From Pseudanabaena sp. PCC 7367 (GTDB lineage Bacteria; Cyanobacteriota; Cyanobacteriia; Pseudanabaenales; Pseudanabaenaceae), in contig NC_019701.1 in NCBI RefSeq assembly GCF_000317065.1, positions 2,552,001 through 2,616,000 on the forward strand: a stretch of 64,000 bases of DNA, written 5' to 3'. Below, piece by piece: positions 19,716 to 29,697 of the stretch (position 1 is its first letter; every line of letters starts with the position of its first letter). The translations under genes and the position numbers were made by a program. The notes under the pieces are model-generated. The model was not told the DNA's origin, did no database searches, and saw only the letters and a program-made list of their open reading frames with translations.

Positions 19716-20345
19716 ATGCCATATCCCGATCGCCATGAACCCTACCCTATGCCTGGTTTCCCGCAGGTTTGCTTTATTAAAAATATAATTAACAACCCCA
19801 ATATCATCATTGGTGACTATACCTATTACGATGATCCAGAGGATGTGAAAAACTTTGAGCGCAATGTGCTTTATCACTATCCGTTTACGGGGGATAAGTT
19901 GATTATTGGCAAGTTCTGCGCGATCGCCCGTGGGGTTAAGTTCATTATGAATGGTGCAAATCACCAGATATCTGGGTTTTCTACCTATCCGTTTTTTATT
20001 TTTGGCCAGGATTGGCAACGGGTGCAACCCAAACCAGCGGATTTCCCCTACAAGGGCGATACGATCGTCGGGAATGATGTCTGGCTGGGTTATGAAGCGG
20101 TGATCATGCCGGGGGTGAATATTGGCGATGGCGCGATCGTGGCGGCTAAATCAGTTGTGACGAAGGATATCCCGCCCTATGGGATCGTGGGTGGTAACCC
20201 TGCTCAGGTGTTGCGGTTGCGGTTTGAACCAATGGTGATCGAGAAACTGCTGGCGATCGCCTGGTGGAATTGGGAGATCGCCAAAATCACCCGTAATCTG
20301 GAGCTAATTATGGGTGCGGACCTTGAGGCATTGCAAAGTTGTTAA
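19716..20345 (+). CDS. Vat-family hexapeptide-repeat O-acetyltransferase
   Basis: Left-handed beta-helix acetyltransferase of the xenobiotic/streptogramin A acetyltransferase (Vat) family, acetyl-CoA dependent and trimeric. Signatures are NGANHQISGFSTYPF with the catalytic His, hexapeptide repeats VGNDVWLGYEAVIMPGVNIG, GGNPAQVLRLRF, and the C-terminal WWNWEI helix. I chose ATG at 19716, giving 209 residues, because MPYPDRHEPYPMPG begins as family members do; the upstream open stretch looks non-coding. The gene ends 2 bases from the convergent acs stop. Chromosomal relatives are common and often not resistance genes; antibiotic modification is possible but unproved. Confidence 0.86.
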   Translation: MPYPDRHEPYPMPGFPQVCFIKNIINNPNIIIGDYTYYDDPEDVKNFERNVLYHYPFTGDKLIIGKFCAIARGVKFIMNGANHQISGFSTYPFFIFGQDWQRVQPKPADFPYKGDTIVGNDVWLGYEAVIMPGVNIGDGAIVAAKSVVTKDIPPYGIVGGNPAQVLRLRFEPMVIEKLLAIAWWNWEIAKITRNLELIMGADLEALQSC

Positions 20346-20347
20346 AA

Positions 20348-22318
20348 CTAAGCACCCTCACGCAGCTTATCCAGAATCGATCGATCCTCCAGGGTCGAAG
20401 TATCGCTAGTGATCTCCTCGCCTGCGGCCAGGGTACGCAATAATCGCCGCATAATCTTGCCAGAGCGGGTTTTGGGCAGGGCATCCGTAAAGCGGATTTC
20501 ACTGGGTTTAGCGATTGCGCCAATTTCGCTGGCCACATGCTGCCGCAAGTTGTCCGCCAGAGTATCAGTATGAGCCTGATCACCCTCCAGGATCACAAAC
20601 GCAGTCACGCTTTCACCTTTAATTTCATCGGGCTTGCCCACCACTGCCGCCTCCGCCACGGCCGGATGGGAAACCAGCGCCGATTCGATCTCCATTGTGC
20701 CCAATCTGTGTCCGGCCACATTGATCACATCGTCTACGCGCCCCATCACCCAGAAGTAGCCATCTTGATCGCGCCGCGCCCCATCACCAGCAAAATAGAC
20801 ATACTTACCGTCTTTGGGCGGGATATGCTCCCAATAGCTGCGGCGGAATCGATCGGGATCGCCATAAACCGTACGCATCATACCTGGCCAGGGATGGGTA
20901 ACAACTAAATAACCGCCCTGATTGTCTTTAACTGAATTGCCCTCTAGATCCACCACATCGGCAATGATGCCAGGAAAAGGCAATGTTGCAGAACCAGGCT
21001 TGGTGGGGGTTGCGCCTGGTAGCGGCGTAATCATAATGCCGCCAGTTTCCGTTTGCCACCAGGTATCCACGATCGGACATTTTTGTTTACCAATCACGCG
21101 GTGATACCAGATCCAAGCTTCTGGATTAATTGGTTCGCCCACTGTACCCAACAACCGCAGCGAGGAAAGATCGCGGCTATTGGGAAGATGATCGCCCATT
21201 TTAATAAAGGCGCGGATCGCCGTGGGCGCAGTGTAGAAAATATTCACACCATATTTTTCCACCACATCCCAAATACAACCTGGATTAGATGGTCTGGGCG
21301 CTCCCTCATACATCAGGCTGGTAGCACCATTAGATAGGGGGCCGTAGACAATATAACTATGTCCCGTAATCCAGCCCACATCAGCGGTACACCAGTAAAC
21401 ATCGTTGTCTTGCAGGTCAAAAATCCACTTGGTGGTCATGTGGGTATAGAGGTTATAGCCACCGGTGGTATGCACCACGCCCTTTGGTTTGCCGGTGCTG
21501 CCAGAGGTATAGAGAATAAACAGTACATCTTCGCTGTCCATTGGTTCGGCAGGGCAATCGGCCGATACTTCCTTTTGCAGGTCATGCCACCAGTGATCGC
21601 GGCCTGGCTCCATCTTCAGATTTTGGGCGGTACGTTTGACCACCAGGACATTTTCAACCGTAGGCGCAGCGTTATCAGCTAAAGCTTTATCAACCTGCTC
21701 CTTGAGTGGCACGATCGCATCCTTGCGCCAGCCTCCATCGGCGGTGATTACCAACTTGGCAGATCCATCATTGAGCCGATCGCGCAGGGCTTCGGCACTA
21801 AAACCCCCAAACACCACACTATGGGGCGCACCAATTCGAGCACAGGCCAACATGGCGATCGCCGCTTCGGGGATCATCGGCATATAGATGCCAATCACAT
21901 CACCTTTTTTGACCCCCAATCGTTTGAGTGCATTGGCAAACTGGCAAACTTCGCGGTGCAATTGAGCATAGGTGAGGGTGCGCGAGTCGCCTGGTTCCCC
22001 TTCCCAGATCAGGGCTGCTTTGTTGCGTCGCCAGGTTTTCAGGTGGCGATCGATGCAGTTGTAGGTAATATTAATCTTGCCGCCAGCAAACCATTTCACA
22101 TTGGGCGGTTGCCAATCCATTACGGTGTGCCACTTTTCAAACCAATCCAGCTCGGTTTCCGCCAGCTCTGCCCAAAAAGCTTGGGGATCGGCTTGGGCTT
22201 TGGCATAGATTTCTTGATATTTATCCAGGCTATTAATCCGGGCATTTTGGGCGAAATCTGCACTTGGCGTAAATACCCGATTCTCGGTCAAGATCGATTC
22301 GATCGTGGGTTCAGACAT
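20348..22318 (-). CDS. acs: Acetyl-CoA synthetase (AMP-forming)
   Basis: Converts acetate, ATP and CoA to acetyl-CoA through acetyl-AMP; cytoplasmic. 656 residues, the normal length for Acs. Motifs: the N-terminal [20 protein letters not shown] segment, ATP-binding [19 protein letters not shown], the hinge region [16 protein letters not shown], and the C-terminal catalytic lysine in TRSGKIMRR. That lysine is the usual target of regulatory acetylation. Nothing is missing. Transcribed alone, convergent with the acetyltransferase gene. Confidence 0.96.
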   Translation of the reverse strand: MSEPTIESILTENRVFTPSADFAQNARINSLDKYQEIYAKAQADPQAFWAELAETELDWFEKWHTVMDWQPPNVKWFAGGKINITYNCIDRHLKTWRRNKAALIWEGEPGDSRTLTYAQLHREVCQFANALKRLGVKKGDVIGIYMPMIPEAAIAMLACARIGAPHSVVFGGFSAEALRDRLNDGSAKLVITADGGWRKDAIVPLKEQVDKALADNAAPTVENVLVVKRTAQNLKMEPGRDHWWHDLQKEVSADCPAEPMDSEDVLFILYTSGSTGKPKGVVHTTGGYNLYTHMTTKWIFDLQDNDVYWCTADVGWITGHSYIVYGPLSNGATSLMYEGAPRPSNPGCIWDVVEKYGVNIFYTAPTAIRAFIKMGDHLPNSRDLSSLRLLGTVGEPINPEAWIWYHRVIGKQKCPIVDTWWQTETGGIMITPLPGATPTKPGSATLPFPGIIADVVDLEGNSVKDNQGGYLVVTHPWPGMMRTVYGDPDRFRRSYWEHIPPKDGKYVYFAGDGARRDQDGYFWVMGRVDDVINVAGHRLGTMEIESALVSHPAVAEAAVVGKPDEIKGESVTAFVILEGDQAHTDTLADNLRQHVASEIGAIAKPSEIRFTDALPKTRSGKIMRRLLRTLAAGEEITSDTSTLEDRSILDKLREGA

Positions 22319-22639
22319 AGTGGTAAATAGTGGTTTTATTAATTTAGATTATTAATTTAGAAATTCAAGAAACTCAGACTAAGCGAGATTAAAAATGATT
22401 GATAGCAATTTGGGGTAGAACTGAAGAGAGTCTAAGGGCAAGCCCAGTTAGAGCTAAATCTAAATTGCCATAACTGAGCCTAAAACCCTAAAAATGCAAC
22501 ATGGTCTTAACACTTGTTGATCAGTTAATTTAATTGCAGAGATAGTTCGCCGGACTTAGTGATAACTTTGTAATAACTTTTCATCATGGTCAACTGCGCC
22601 AAAGAATAACTGCGCTCAGGACTAACTATTTGATATTCC
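22319..22639. other. acs upstream region
   Basis: About 320 bases between the acs start and the left IS1 copy. Presumably contains the acs promoter. Ends with GATATTCC (22632-22639), the left copy of the IS1 target duplication. No gene seen. Confidence 0.4.
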
Positions 22640-22693
22640 GGTAGTCATGCAGAAGTAAGGATAATGGGATAGAAGATACAAAAATTCTCTCTC

Positions 22694-23005
22694 ATGGATA
22701 CATCTAAGCTAACTTGTCCAAGATGCAATTCACTCAAAATTGTCAAAAATGGCAAAATTCACAACGGTAAACAAAACTTCAAATGTAAACAATGCAATAG
22801 ACAATTTGTAGCCAATTCTAAGAAGAAATATATCGCTAATGAGACTAAAGCTCAAATCGACAAACTTCTGCTAGAGAGGGTTTCACTCGCAGGTATTGCC
22901 AGAGTTGTAGGTGTATCACCAAGATGGCTACAGCAATATGTTAATCACAAATATGCTCAAGTGCCCCAACAAGTGCAGGTACAGGCTAAAAAAAAGGGCA
23001 CTTAA
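22694..23005 (+). CDS. insA: IS1 InsA, zinc-finger regulatory/transposase N-terminal protein
   Basis: 103-residue N-terminal IS1 protein. It carries a Cys4 zinc ribbon (CPRCNS and CKQCNR) followed by a helix-turn-helix (SLAGIARVVGVSPRWLQQYV). Alone, InsA binds the IS ends and represses; a -1 ribosomal frameshift produces the InsAB' transposase. The frameshift site is the A8 run at 22988-22995 followed by GGG, near the end of this gene. Identical in sequence to the InsA of copy 2. Confidence 0.93.
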   Translation: MDTSKLTCPRCNSLKIVKNGKIHNGKQNFKCKQCNRQFVANSKKKYIANETKAQIDKLLLERVSLAGIARVVGVSPRWLQQYVNHKYAQVPQQVQVQAKKKGT

Positions 23006-23013
23006 CCATTCAA

Positions 23014-23415
23014 ATGGATGAGCTGTGGTCTTTTGTAGGCAAGAAACGAGTCAAGGTTTGGGTTTGGTTAGCTATAGATGTTAATACTAAGGAGATCGTA
23101 GGAGTGCATATCGGGTCTAGAGATGAGGTTGGTGCTCAAGGATTATGGCAGTCTTTACCACCCGTTTATCGACAATGTGCGGTTTGTTACACTGATTTCT
23201 GGCGTGCCTATGCTCAGGTAGTTCCGAGTATGCGTCATCAACCAGTGGACAAAGGTTCAGGCTTGACAAACAAAATTGAGCGATTTAATTGCACTCTTAG
23301 GCAAAGAGCTTCAAGACTGGTTCGCAAATCTCTTTCTTTCTCGAAAAAGTTAGCTAACCATGTTGGCGCTATCTGGTTATTTGTGCATCATTACAACTCA
23401 TCCTTACTTGTATAG
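23014..23415 (+). CDS. insB: IS1 InsB, catalytic half of transposase
   Basis: 133-residue catalytic part of IS1 transposase in the -1 frame relative to insA, expressed as the InsAB' fusion by frameshifting at the A8 run. Motifs: AIDVNTKEIVGVHIG (first Asp), CYTDFWRAYAQV (second Asp), then NKIERFNCTLRQRASRLVRK (Glu). It differs from the copy-2 protein at one visible residue (Ser here, Thr there, in RLVRK-S/T-LSF). Begins MDELWSFVGKK, but a separate start is unlikely to matter. Confidence 0.93.
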   Translation: MDELWSFVGKKRVKVWVWLAIDVNTKEIVGVHIGSRDEVGAQGLWQSLPPVYRQCAVCYTDFWRAYAQVVPSMRHQPVDKGSGLTNKIERFNCTLRQRASRLVRKSLSFSKKLANHVGAIWLFVHHYNSSLLV

Positions 23416-23530
23416 CACTACCGATATTCCATATCCCCAATCATTAATAGCTACTTAATGATCACCATGATCACCGTTCAGTTGATTAGTTCAACGCATG
23501 TAGAGCAATCGATCGCCCCACTGACTGCTT

Positions 23531-25981
23531 CTAATCGCCAACATATCTAAGTAGCAATGCTTCGGTATCTTTTAGCTCAAACCGCCGCAAATTAGCCAAT
23601 CGATCGCCATCATTTAGTCCTGGCGAAGCTACCGCAATCTGCCACTTGGTCATATCCAGTTGCAGCCAATCGCCCAGGGTGATCGTGGTTGTTTCTCCGC
23701 CCATATGTGACACCATCATCACTTTTTCATTGGGGTTATCAGGATTACTACGAATGCCAAAGTAAATGATCCGATCCTTGCCAGTAATCCGATCGAAGCG
23801 ATCGTTACCCATGCTCATATTTTTGCGCAGCCAGGTATTACTACGCCGGAATTGGCGCAATTCATAATTAAACTTGGCCTGAGCCGGATTAACCTTGTCT
23901 TCATGCAAGGCCACATTACACACTGTGTAACAATCTTCCATAAACAAACGCGCAAATTTCTTCAGACTGCCCACATCTAATCCCTGCAAAAACGGTGTTC
24001 TAGCTGTGCTATCGCCCGGCTGATCCAAAGCACATTGACAGGCAATCAGCACCGCATCTAATTCATAATCAACCGCCTCCATGCTGTCTTGCAGGGTTTT
24101 GCCAAATTGCTTCAGCTTGGCCAGGGTATCAAATCCCAGCGCTTTCATCTGCGGGAATAACCCTTCCCGTTCATATACTTCTGGCTCGACCTGCCAATCT
24201 AGAAAACCTACTTCTTCGGAAACTACCTTCACGCCGTAGAGCGCATCGGTGTTGCGGAAGAACATCCAGGGGGCATGGGCCAGGGCATTGATAAAATCCA
24301 TTGGTAAACCAGGACTGAATCCATATACCCACAGGCTCACTGCTGGATTGTCATAGCCGCGATGCAGCACTTCTGGCAGGGTTTTGCCTAAGTTCCAGTT
24401 GATTTGGACTTTCTCCGTATCAACCTGATTGCCACGCCGCACCGTATCGTGATTGCCGCAGCCCGTAATCCAATAGTCACCGCGATCGAGCACTTGCTTG
24501 ATCCGCTGCCACTTGGTGTCCCAAAACCCATACATCACCGGTGTGTTGTGGGCAAAAATTAACGGCCCCCATTGGAACGAACCGGGTTTGGTTTCGACCA
24601 TATCTCGATAGGTGGACGTATATTCCCAGCCCTGTTGCGGCCAGGGGCGACCATCTTCGTAGATCGTCACCATCAAGCGCTTATAGCCACCCACTTCCTG
24701 CACCACATCACTCATGGCGATCAAATAGGCATCGTCGTGCTTTACGGTTGAGGTGATCGGATCAAAGAACAATAGATCCTGAGCGCCATCGATTCTAATC
24801 CCATCGACACCGGTATTAATCTTGCGCCGCTGGGTTTCCAGCAGGATCGCCCGCACCACTGGCATCTGGTGGTTGAGATCCTGACCATACATATTGGGCC
24901 CCTTGAGGAAGTGATTATTCAACACCTCCAGCCCCTGGTTATCGGTGTGGCCATAGACAATGTCATAGATGACTTGAATCGGCCCTGCGGAGAAATTATG
25001 CATGGTGGCGATAAAATCTACCATTTCGTGGGGGCGACCACTGCCCAGCACCGTCACGTTGGTTGCTGCTGCGCCCAGGCCAGGGATGTCATAGCCCCAG
25101 TTCTGGGTGGTGGGCTTAGTCAGGTTAATTTCTACAATCTGCTGCCCATCCTGAATTGACTCAGAGGCGATCGCAAAGAACTCCCCCAATGGCCGCTCTT
25201 TAACGTGATACTCGATCGTGGGCTCGACTGGTAATAGCTGCACCGCATCATAGCCGACAAAGTTTTGTTCATTGGCAGTGAGGGGCAAATTATCAGCCAG
25301 CTTAGTAGAAATATGGCCATAGAGCTTGGTCAATCCTTCGATCGTTCCTGCTACTGTTGCTGTGCCCGTATGGATTTGGAGAATATTTACGGGAGGGGGC
25401 AATCGCCGCACATGGTTTGAGTCCTCGGCGATCGAAGTCTGGCGAAAATAATCTAGATCCTGGCGCTCCCGTTGAATCGACTCCATGTCGTATAGCTCTG
25501 CTGGGGCAAAGATGCCAAAGGGTAGCGAATGAGCCATCACATCCCGAATAATTTTGACGTTGTCCTGGTTGTCAATGTAGCGCACCCAATAGAGTGCTCC
25601 TGCCCGGTTGCGATCGCCAGCCTGCATTCCTTCGACTACGCCCCAAAGGTATTCTCCCCGTTGCTTGAGGCGCACCTGTTGAACTTGGAATTTAATCGTC
25701 TGCGATTTGGTGCGAAAATCAATCGCTGCGATCGGCGTTAACACCTCCAAGTAAACAGAAGTGGGTAAAATCCTCTGTGCCAATAGCTCAGGGCACCAGA
25801 ACCCTAGCTGGGTTGTACCAGCGACTTGGTAGTTAGCACCTAGTTTGGTGGCAAGCTGCAGCGATTTCTTGAACACAGAGTCTGACGAATTCTCAATTTC
25901 CTGGACTGATTCAATCAGTTGATTGGTGGCAGTTTGATTGAGGCTTATTTTAGTAAAGGTTGAAGAGGTATTAGCGGTCAT
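23531..25981 (-). CDS. GH13-like hydrolase, probable glucosylglycerol hydrolase (GghA-type)
   Basis: An 816-residue alpha-amylase-superfamily enzyme. The three catalytic regions are visible: GVDGIRIDGAQDLL (nucleophile Asp, near residue 400), TIYEDGRPWPQ (acid/base Glu, near 442) and GCGNHDTVRR (transition-state Asp, near 511). The long N-terminal region (about 1-300) is not amylase-like and is shared with a cyanobacterial group that, to my knowledge, includes the glucosylglycerol hydrolase of Synechocystis (Slr1670/GghA); that enzyme splits the compatible solute into glucose and glycerol. Substrate here is inferred. No signal peptide, so cytoplasmic. The GH94 gene lies 131 bases upstream on the same strand, suggesting co-expression. 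Confidence 0.78.
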   Translation of the reverse strand: MTANTSSTFTKISLNQTATNQLIESVQEIENSSDSVFKKSLQLATKLGANYQVAGTTQLGFWCPELLAQRILPTSVYLEVLTPIAAIDFRTKSQTIKFQVQQVRLKQRGEYLWGVVEGMQAGDRNRAGALYWVRYIDNQDNVKIIRDVMAHSLPFGIFAPAELYDMESIQRERQDLDYFRQTSIAEDSNHVRRLPPPVNILQIHTGTATVAGTIEGLTKLYGHISTKLADNLPLTANEQNFVGYDAVQLLPVEPTIEYHVKERPLGEFFAIASESIQDGQQIVEINLTKPTTQNWGYDIPGLGAAATNVTVLGSGRPHEMVDFIATMHNFSAGPIQVIYDIVYGHTDNQGLEVLNNHFLKGPNMYGQDLNHQMPVVRAILLETQRRKINTGVDGIRIDGAQDLLFFDPITSTVKHDDAYLIAMSDVVQEVGGYKRLMVTIYEDGRPWPQQGWEYTSTYRDMVETKPGSFQWGPLIFAHNTPVMYGFWDTKWQRIKQVLDRGDYWITGCGNHDTVRRGNQVDTEKVQINWNLGKTLPEVLHRGYDNPAVSLWVYGFSPGLPMDFINALAHAPWMFFRNTDALYGVKVVSEEVGFLDWQVEPEVYEREGLFPQMKALGFDTLAKLKQFGKTLQDSMEAVDYELDAVLIACQCALDQPGDSTARTPFLQGLDVGSLKKFARLFMEDCYTVCNVALHEDKVNPAQAKFNYELRQFRRSNTWLRKNMSMGNDRFDRITGKDRIIYFGIRSNPDNPNEKVMMVSHMGGETTTITLGDWLQLDMTKWQIAVASPGLNDGDRLANLRRFELKDTEALLLRYVGD

Positions 25982-26112
25982 AGTCCTGACAGGTTAACTT
26001 AATAGGCAGCTTAAACTAATTCGGGGTTGGACTTCTTCAACATGAAGCTTTCTTAGAACTTGGCTTGATTTTTACTAAAAACTGTTGCGAATCGTTAACA
26101 TTTGCTAATAAT

Positions 26113-28539
26113 TCATCCTAGCTCCACCTCGATCGCCAATTGTGATTCCGCATAGTCGCCAGGATCGATAAAATTCCCCTCAATAAGCTGACCATTGATG
26201 AGCATGGTTTTGACACCGGAGTTTTTATGCTTTGGATTATGCACGGTTAGATCTAAAACCTTGCCCCGAAACGATCGCCGCGCCCTAAAACCAGGCCAAT
26301 CAGCGGGAACATGCGGATCAATGTAAATGCCATCTAATCCGGTTCGGAAACCAATGATATGGCCAATCCCCACCCGCAACATCCATACCGCCGTACCCGT
26401 CAGCCAGGAATGACTGGCCTGCCCATCGGTGGGATGTTCTGGACTGGTTAAATATTCCGCATAAACATAGGGTTCGACTTCATAGCGATCGATATTTTGA
26501 GCCGAATTCAATGGCATCATCCGTTGATAGATCTCCCAACCCAGCTCCACCTGGTCATTCAGCAGTGCCGCCAGCACAAACCAGGACGAAGCATGGTTAA
26601 AGATCGCGCCATTTTCTTTTTTCCCAGGTACGCAGCGACTAATCAAGCCAATGCTGTCATCGATCTGACGGTAGGCAGGATAGACAATTTGCATTCCATT
26701 GGGCTTAGCTAAATACTTGTGACAGGCTGCCAAAGCGCGATCGGCTCTTTCTTTGGGAGCCAGACCAGAAATCACCGCCCAGGACTGGGCATTTAAGAAA
26801 ATTTTGCCCTGCTGGTGATCATCGCTGCCAATTACCGCGCCATTATCCCGAAATGCTCGCACATACCAATCGCCATCCCAGCATAGTTCGTTTACCGTCT
26901 GGCCAAGTTTTTGATAAATTGTTTGGAAACGGTTGAGGTTTTCCCGATCGCCCTGTGCCTCAATCAGCTCTAGACTAATTTTGAGAATATAGCCCCAGAA
27001 AAATGCCCCCCAGATTGTTTCGCCCTTGCCCTGAGTGCCAATGTGATCCAGCGTATCGTTCCAATCGCCATTCATGATTTTGGGCATACCGCGATCGCTC
27101 AGTTGGCTAGCCACATAATCCAGCGCCATGATCAAATGCTCATATACTGTGCCAGCACCAGCATCGTGATAGGGCACTGTTTCCGCCAGAATCGAAAAAT
27201 CTCCCGTTTCCTTGAGATATTCCACAATCCCAAATGGAACCCACAGCGGCGTATCGGAATGGTTGGTTTTTTCGCCCGTGCCAGTTAGCTTGAAGAAATT
27301 ATGCAAAGTTGAGCCATCGGCAAATTGATATTGCAACGCATTGAGCAAACGCGATCGCACCCGCTGCGGCTCCACCATCACCACGCCCAAAATATCCTGG
27401 AATTGATCGCGCATCCCCGTGCCAAACAGCAAACCGCCATGATAATAGCCCGCATTCCTGGCCATATCGAATGTAACCGCTGCCTGGTATTGATTCCACA
27501 CATTCAGCATCAGATTGAATTTGGGATCTGGTGTATCTATTTGTACCTGACTTAAATATTGATCCCAGCGATCGGTTAGCTGAGTGAATTTTTGATCGAT
27601 CAACCCTAGATCATTTAAAGGCTCGATCGGTTCAGATTTCGGCGTAACTCCAAGTATTACTGCAAAATCTTTTGTATTTCCTGCTGCAAGCTCCAACTCA
27701 GACTGCAAAGCCACGATCGGATCACCGGCCGTAATTTCGGTATTGTGCATTACGCCAGTTTCCACCGATTCAGGATTGGCCTCCGATCGCCACCGCCCAA
27801 TAAATGTATCGAGGCTGCCATCAAACCCCTTGACTGGCAGGGTTTGCGTAAAATATAGCCGATATTGCCAATCAATATTAGGCTGCGCCACCGACACCTT
27901 TTTATTCAGCACCCAATAGCGACGGGTGGCGATCAATGCTTGTTTGGTCTGGTCAAAATGAATATCAGTGAAATGTTTATCATTGGGCTGATTGATTAAG
28001 TCATTCAGGGCATTGCCCATCAGCAACTCAGTGAATGAATAGATTTCTAATTGACGCGGCCGATCGCTCAAATTAGTGAGCCTCACCCGCCATACTTCCG
28101 CATCATTGTCAGTGGGCACAAAATAAGTAATCTCGCCCCGAATCTGGTTAATCTCAGTGATGATTCTGGTGTAGCCCTGGCCATGATGACACTCATATAA
28201 ATCATAGGGGCGATCGATCGTTGGTGCCCAACTCAGTGACCAATATTCACCCGAAGCTACATCCTTCACTAATACATATCGACCAGGGCGATCCCACGGC
28301 AAGCAGTTATAGCGCATCCGGGTGAGGCGATTGTCACGGGGGCTATCCAGGAAGCTAAACCCACCACCAGTATGGGAAATTAAGCCAGCATAACGCCCAT
28401 TCCAGATGTAGTTAAACCAGGGGCGCGGCGTGCGTGGGTCGGTGATGATAAATTCACGCCCGTCCTGGCTAAAGTAACCGTACTTATTGCCTAATTCACT
28501 GTCTAGTTCTGTGCTGAACATGGCTGGCCTGCTAATCAT
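26113..28539 (-). CDS. GH94-family glycoside phosphorylase (glycosyltransferase 36)
   Basis: An 808-residue relative of cellobiose/chitobiose phosphorylases, which split beta-glucosides with inorganic phosphate to give a sugar 1-phosphate. Order: N-terminal beta-sandwich (about 1-280; NKYGYFSQDGREFIITDP), helical linker, then an (alpha/alpha)6 barrel holding MNGDWNDTLDHIG near residue 490, with the general-acid Asp. Further barrel blocks are GMRDQFQDILGVV and FNHASSWFVLA. Acceptor specificity cannot be read from the sequence. No signal peptide. It lies just upstream of the GH13 gene in the same direction. A role in recycling storage or compatible-solute glucosides would fit the pair, but this is inference. 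Confidence 0.82.
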   Translation of the reverse strand: MISRPAMFSTELDSELGNKYGYFSQDGREFIITDPRTPRPWFNYIWNGRYAGLISHTGGGFSFLDSPRDNRLTRMRYNCLPWDRPGRYVLVKDVASGEYWSLSWAPTIDRPYDLYECHHGQGYTRIITEINQIRGEITYFVPTDNDAEVWRVRLTNLSDRPRQLEIYSFTELLMGNALNDLINQPNDKHFTDIHFDQTKQALIATRRYWVLNKKVSVAQPNIDWQYRLYFTQTLPVKGFDGSLDTFIGRWRSEANPESVETGVMHNTEITAGDPIVALQSELELAAGNTKDFAVILGVTPKSEPIEPLNDLGLIDQKFTQLTDRWDQYLSQVQIDTPDPKFNLMLNVWNQYQAAVTFDMARNAGYYHGGLLFGTGMRDQFQDILGVVMVEPQRVRSRLLNALQYQFADGSTLHNFFKLTGTGEKTNHSDTPLWVPFGIVEYLKETGDFSILAETVPYHDAGAGTVYEHLIMALDYVASQLSDRGMPKIMNGDWNDTLDHIGTQGKGETIWGAFFWGYILKISLELIEAQGDRENLNRFQTIYQKLGQTVNELCWDGDWYVRAFRDNGAVIGSDDHQQGKIFLNAQSWAVISGLAPKERADRALAACHKYLAKPNGMQIVYPAYRQIDDSIGLISRCVPGKKENGAIFNHASSWFVLAALLNDQVELGWEIYQRMMPLNSAQNIDRYEVEPYVYAEYLTSPEHPTDGQASHSWLTGTAVWMLRVGIGHIIGFRTGLDGIYIDPHVPADWPGFRARRSFRGKVLDLTVHNPKHKNSGVKTMLINGQLIEGNFIDPGDYAESQLAIEVELG

Positions 28540-29065
28540 CTGGGCTAATTGTTGAATTTATTAAAGTATTCCAACTACAGCATATTTCAACCCAAACTAG
28601 GGCAAAAGCAATATCACACATCTAACGCTGAGGCTAACACCAGGAATGGATAGCGCATAGATAGCCCCGAATTAAAATTCACTCAAGTCCAAACCCAAGT
28701 ATTGCCTAAATTTTGACCGAAGCAACGATGATTGCTGTGGAGATAGCATAATGAACTACTCGCTACAATCGCTGTGGGGAGTTACTGGAATTGAGATCTG
28801 GGTTCCGGCGGGTCGTTTTTGCTTGATATTGCTATTTTCATCTCAGGTAAAGGTATTCAGGCGCAATGATTAAACTAGGCGTTTAATCGTTGGGTTCATT
28901 TATTTTAAGATCTGTGCTGGGAAAAGATTATTGATTTTGAGATCGGCAATTTGAACAGCCACTCAACCTGAGATCTCAAATCAAATGCATTTTGCGCGAT
29001 CGTTGGGGGTGATATTTCTATGCGAGCACTCCTAAAATGATCAGCAATGAGTGATTGTGTAAAAA
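28540..29065. other. Divergent spacer upstream of GH94 gene
   Basis: About 526 bases with promoters in both directions. Contains one copy of a dispersed 18-bp motif, AATGAACTACTCGCTACA (28750-28767), which recurs with one mismatch before pilA at 31792-31809. A GAGATCTCAAATCAAATGCA segment near 28973 resembles the left part of the same longer repeat. No gene seen. Confidence 0.45.
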
Positions 29066-29434
29066 ATGAAGACCCAGGCCACTATTGCTGAAAGCCCGAA
29101 AGCTTCGATCGAATTGCCGATCGATTCTCTGGTATTTAACGGCGTGTTATTTTTGCTACCCATATTCATTGGCATATTTAGCTGGCTGTTACTCAGATAT
29201 ATCAACTCACTTGATCAGCAGGATAAGAAACAGACAGCAAGACTTGATGCATTTGAACAGGATATCCAGAATATCGAGAAAAGTTTACTTGAGACCAGGG
29301 CTGATGCTGCCGAGAAATATGTGCATAAGGTTGACTGGGTAAGAGAGATGGAAAAACTGGAGGCCACTTTAGAAAAGGTGCTCGATCGCCAGAATGATCT
29401 CAATGATAAGTTTGACCACTATGTGCGCAAATAA
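29066..29434 (+). CDS. Small membrane-anchored coiled-coil protein, unknown
   Basis: A 122-residue protein I do not recognise. One membrane segment at about residues 27-45 (VFNGVLFLLPIFIGIFSWLLL) is followed by a charged region of about 70 residues with heptad character (QTARLDAFEQDIQNIEK, then MEKLEATLEKVLDR) that should form a coiled coil. The size and layout resemble small phage-encoded or accessory membrane proteins, but no family was identified. ATG start, weak ribosome site. Phage-like debris and IS1 lie close by, which is compatible with an acquired origin. Confidence 0.6.
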   Translation: MKTQATIAESPKASIELPIDSLVFNGVLFLLPIFIGIFSWLLLRYINSLDQQDKKQTARLDAFEQDIQNIEKSLLETRADAAEKYVHKVDWVREMEKLEATLEKVLDRQNDLNDKFDHYVRK

Positions 29435-29474
29435 TTTGACGGATGATGAGTTAGCCCATCAAGTAACTTGATAA

Positions 29475-29639
29475 CTTGATGGTGTACCGATCGCAAGAGC
29501 CTTGGATATAGTCTGTCAAAAAGTGCCAGAGCAATTGCGGCAAGGGCATAGAGTTGATTATGACCAGGTGGCTACTCATAAAAAGACTTTGACTGCAAAA
29601 CCTTGGAAGCCAGCGATCGGGTTTGTGCGTAGAGGATGA
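29475..29639 (+). pseudogene. Possible gene remnant (C-terminal fragment)
   Basis: An open frame of 54 codons without a start, bounded by a stop at 29472 and ending at TGA 29637. It reads like real protein (EQLRQGHRVDYDQVATH, then KPWKPAIGFVRRG). Too short to place in a family. It may be the surviving end of a gene lost during rearrangements near the IS1 copies; chance coding is not excluded. Confidence 0.3.
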
Positions 29640-29697
29640 TAAAGGATGTTTCCATCCCTTTGATTTGGCGTAGGTAAAAAAGCTGCTGATAATTTAT

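Larger units (their letters stand above)
22640..23422 (+). mobile_element. IS1-family element, copy 1, 783 bp
   Basis: The ends are imperfect inverted repeats: left GGTAGTCATGCAGAAGTAAG, right (complement) GGTAGTGCTATACAAGTAAG. Directly outside both ends is the 8-bp duplication GATATTCC (22632-22639 and 23423-23430), in the 8-9 bp range of IS1. Contains insA and insB with a programmed-frameshift signal. Inserted in the spacer between acs and the GH13 gene, so no host gene is broken. A second, inverted copy lies at 30455-31237. Confidence 0.95.
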
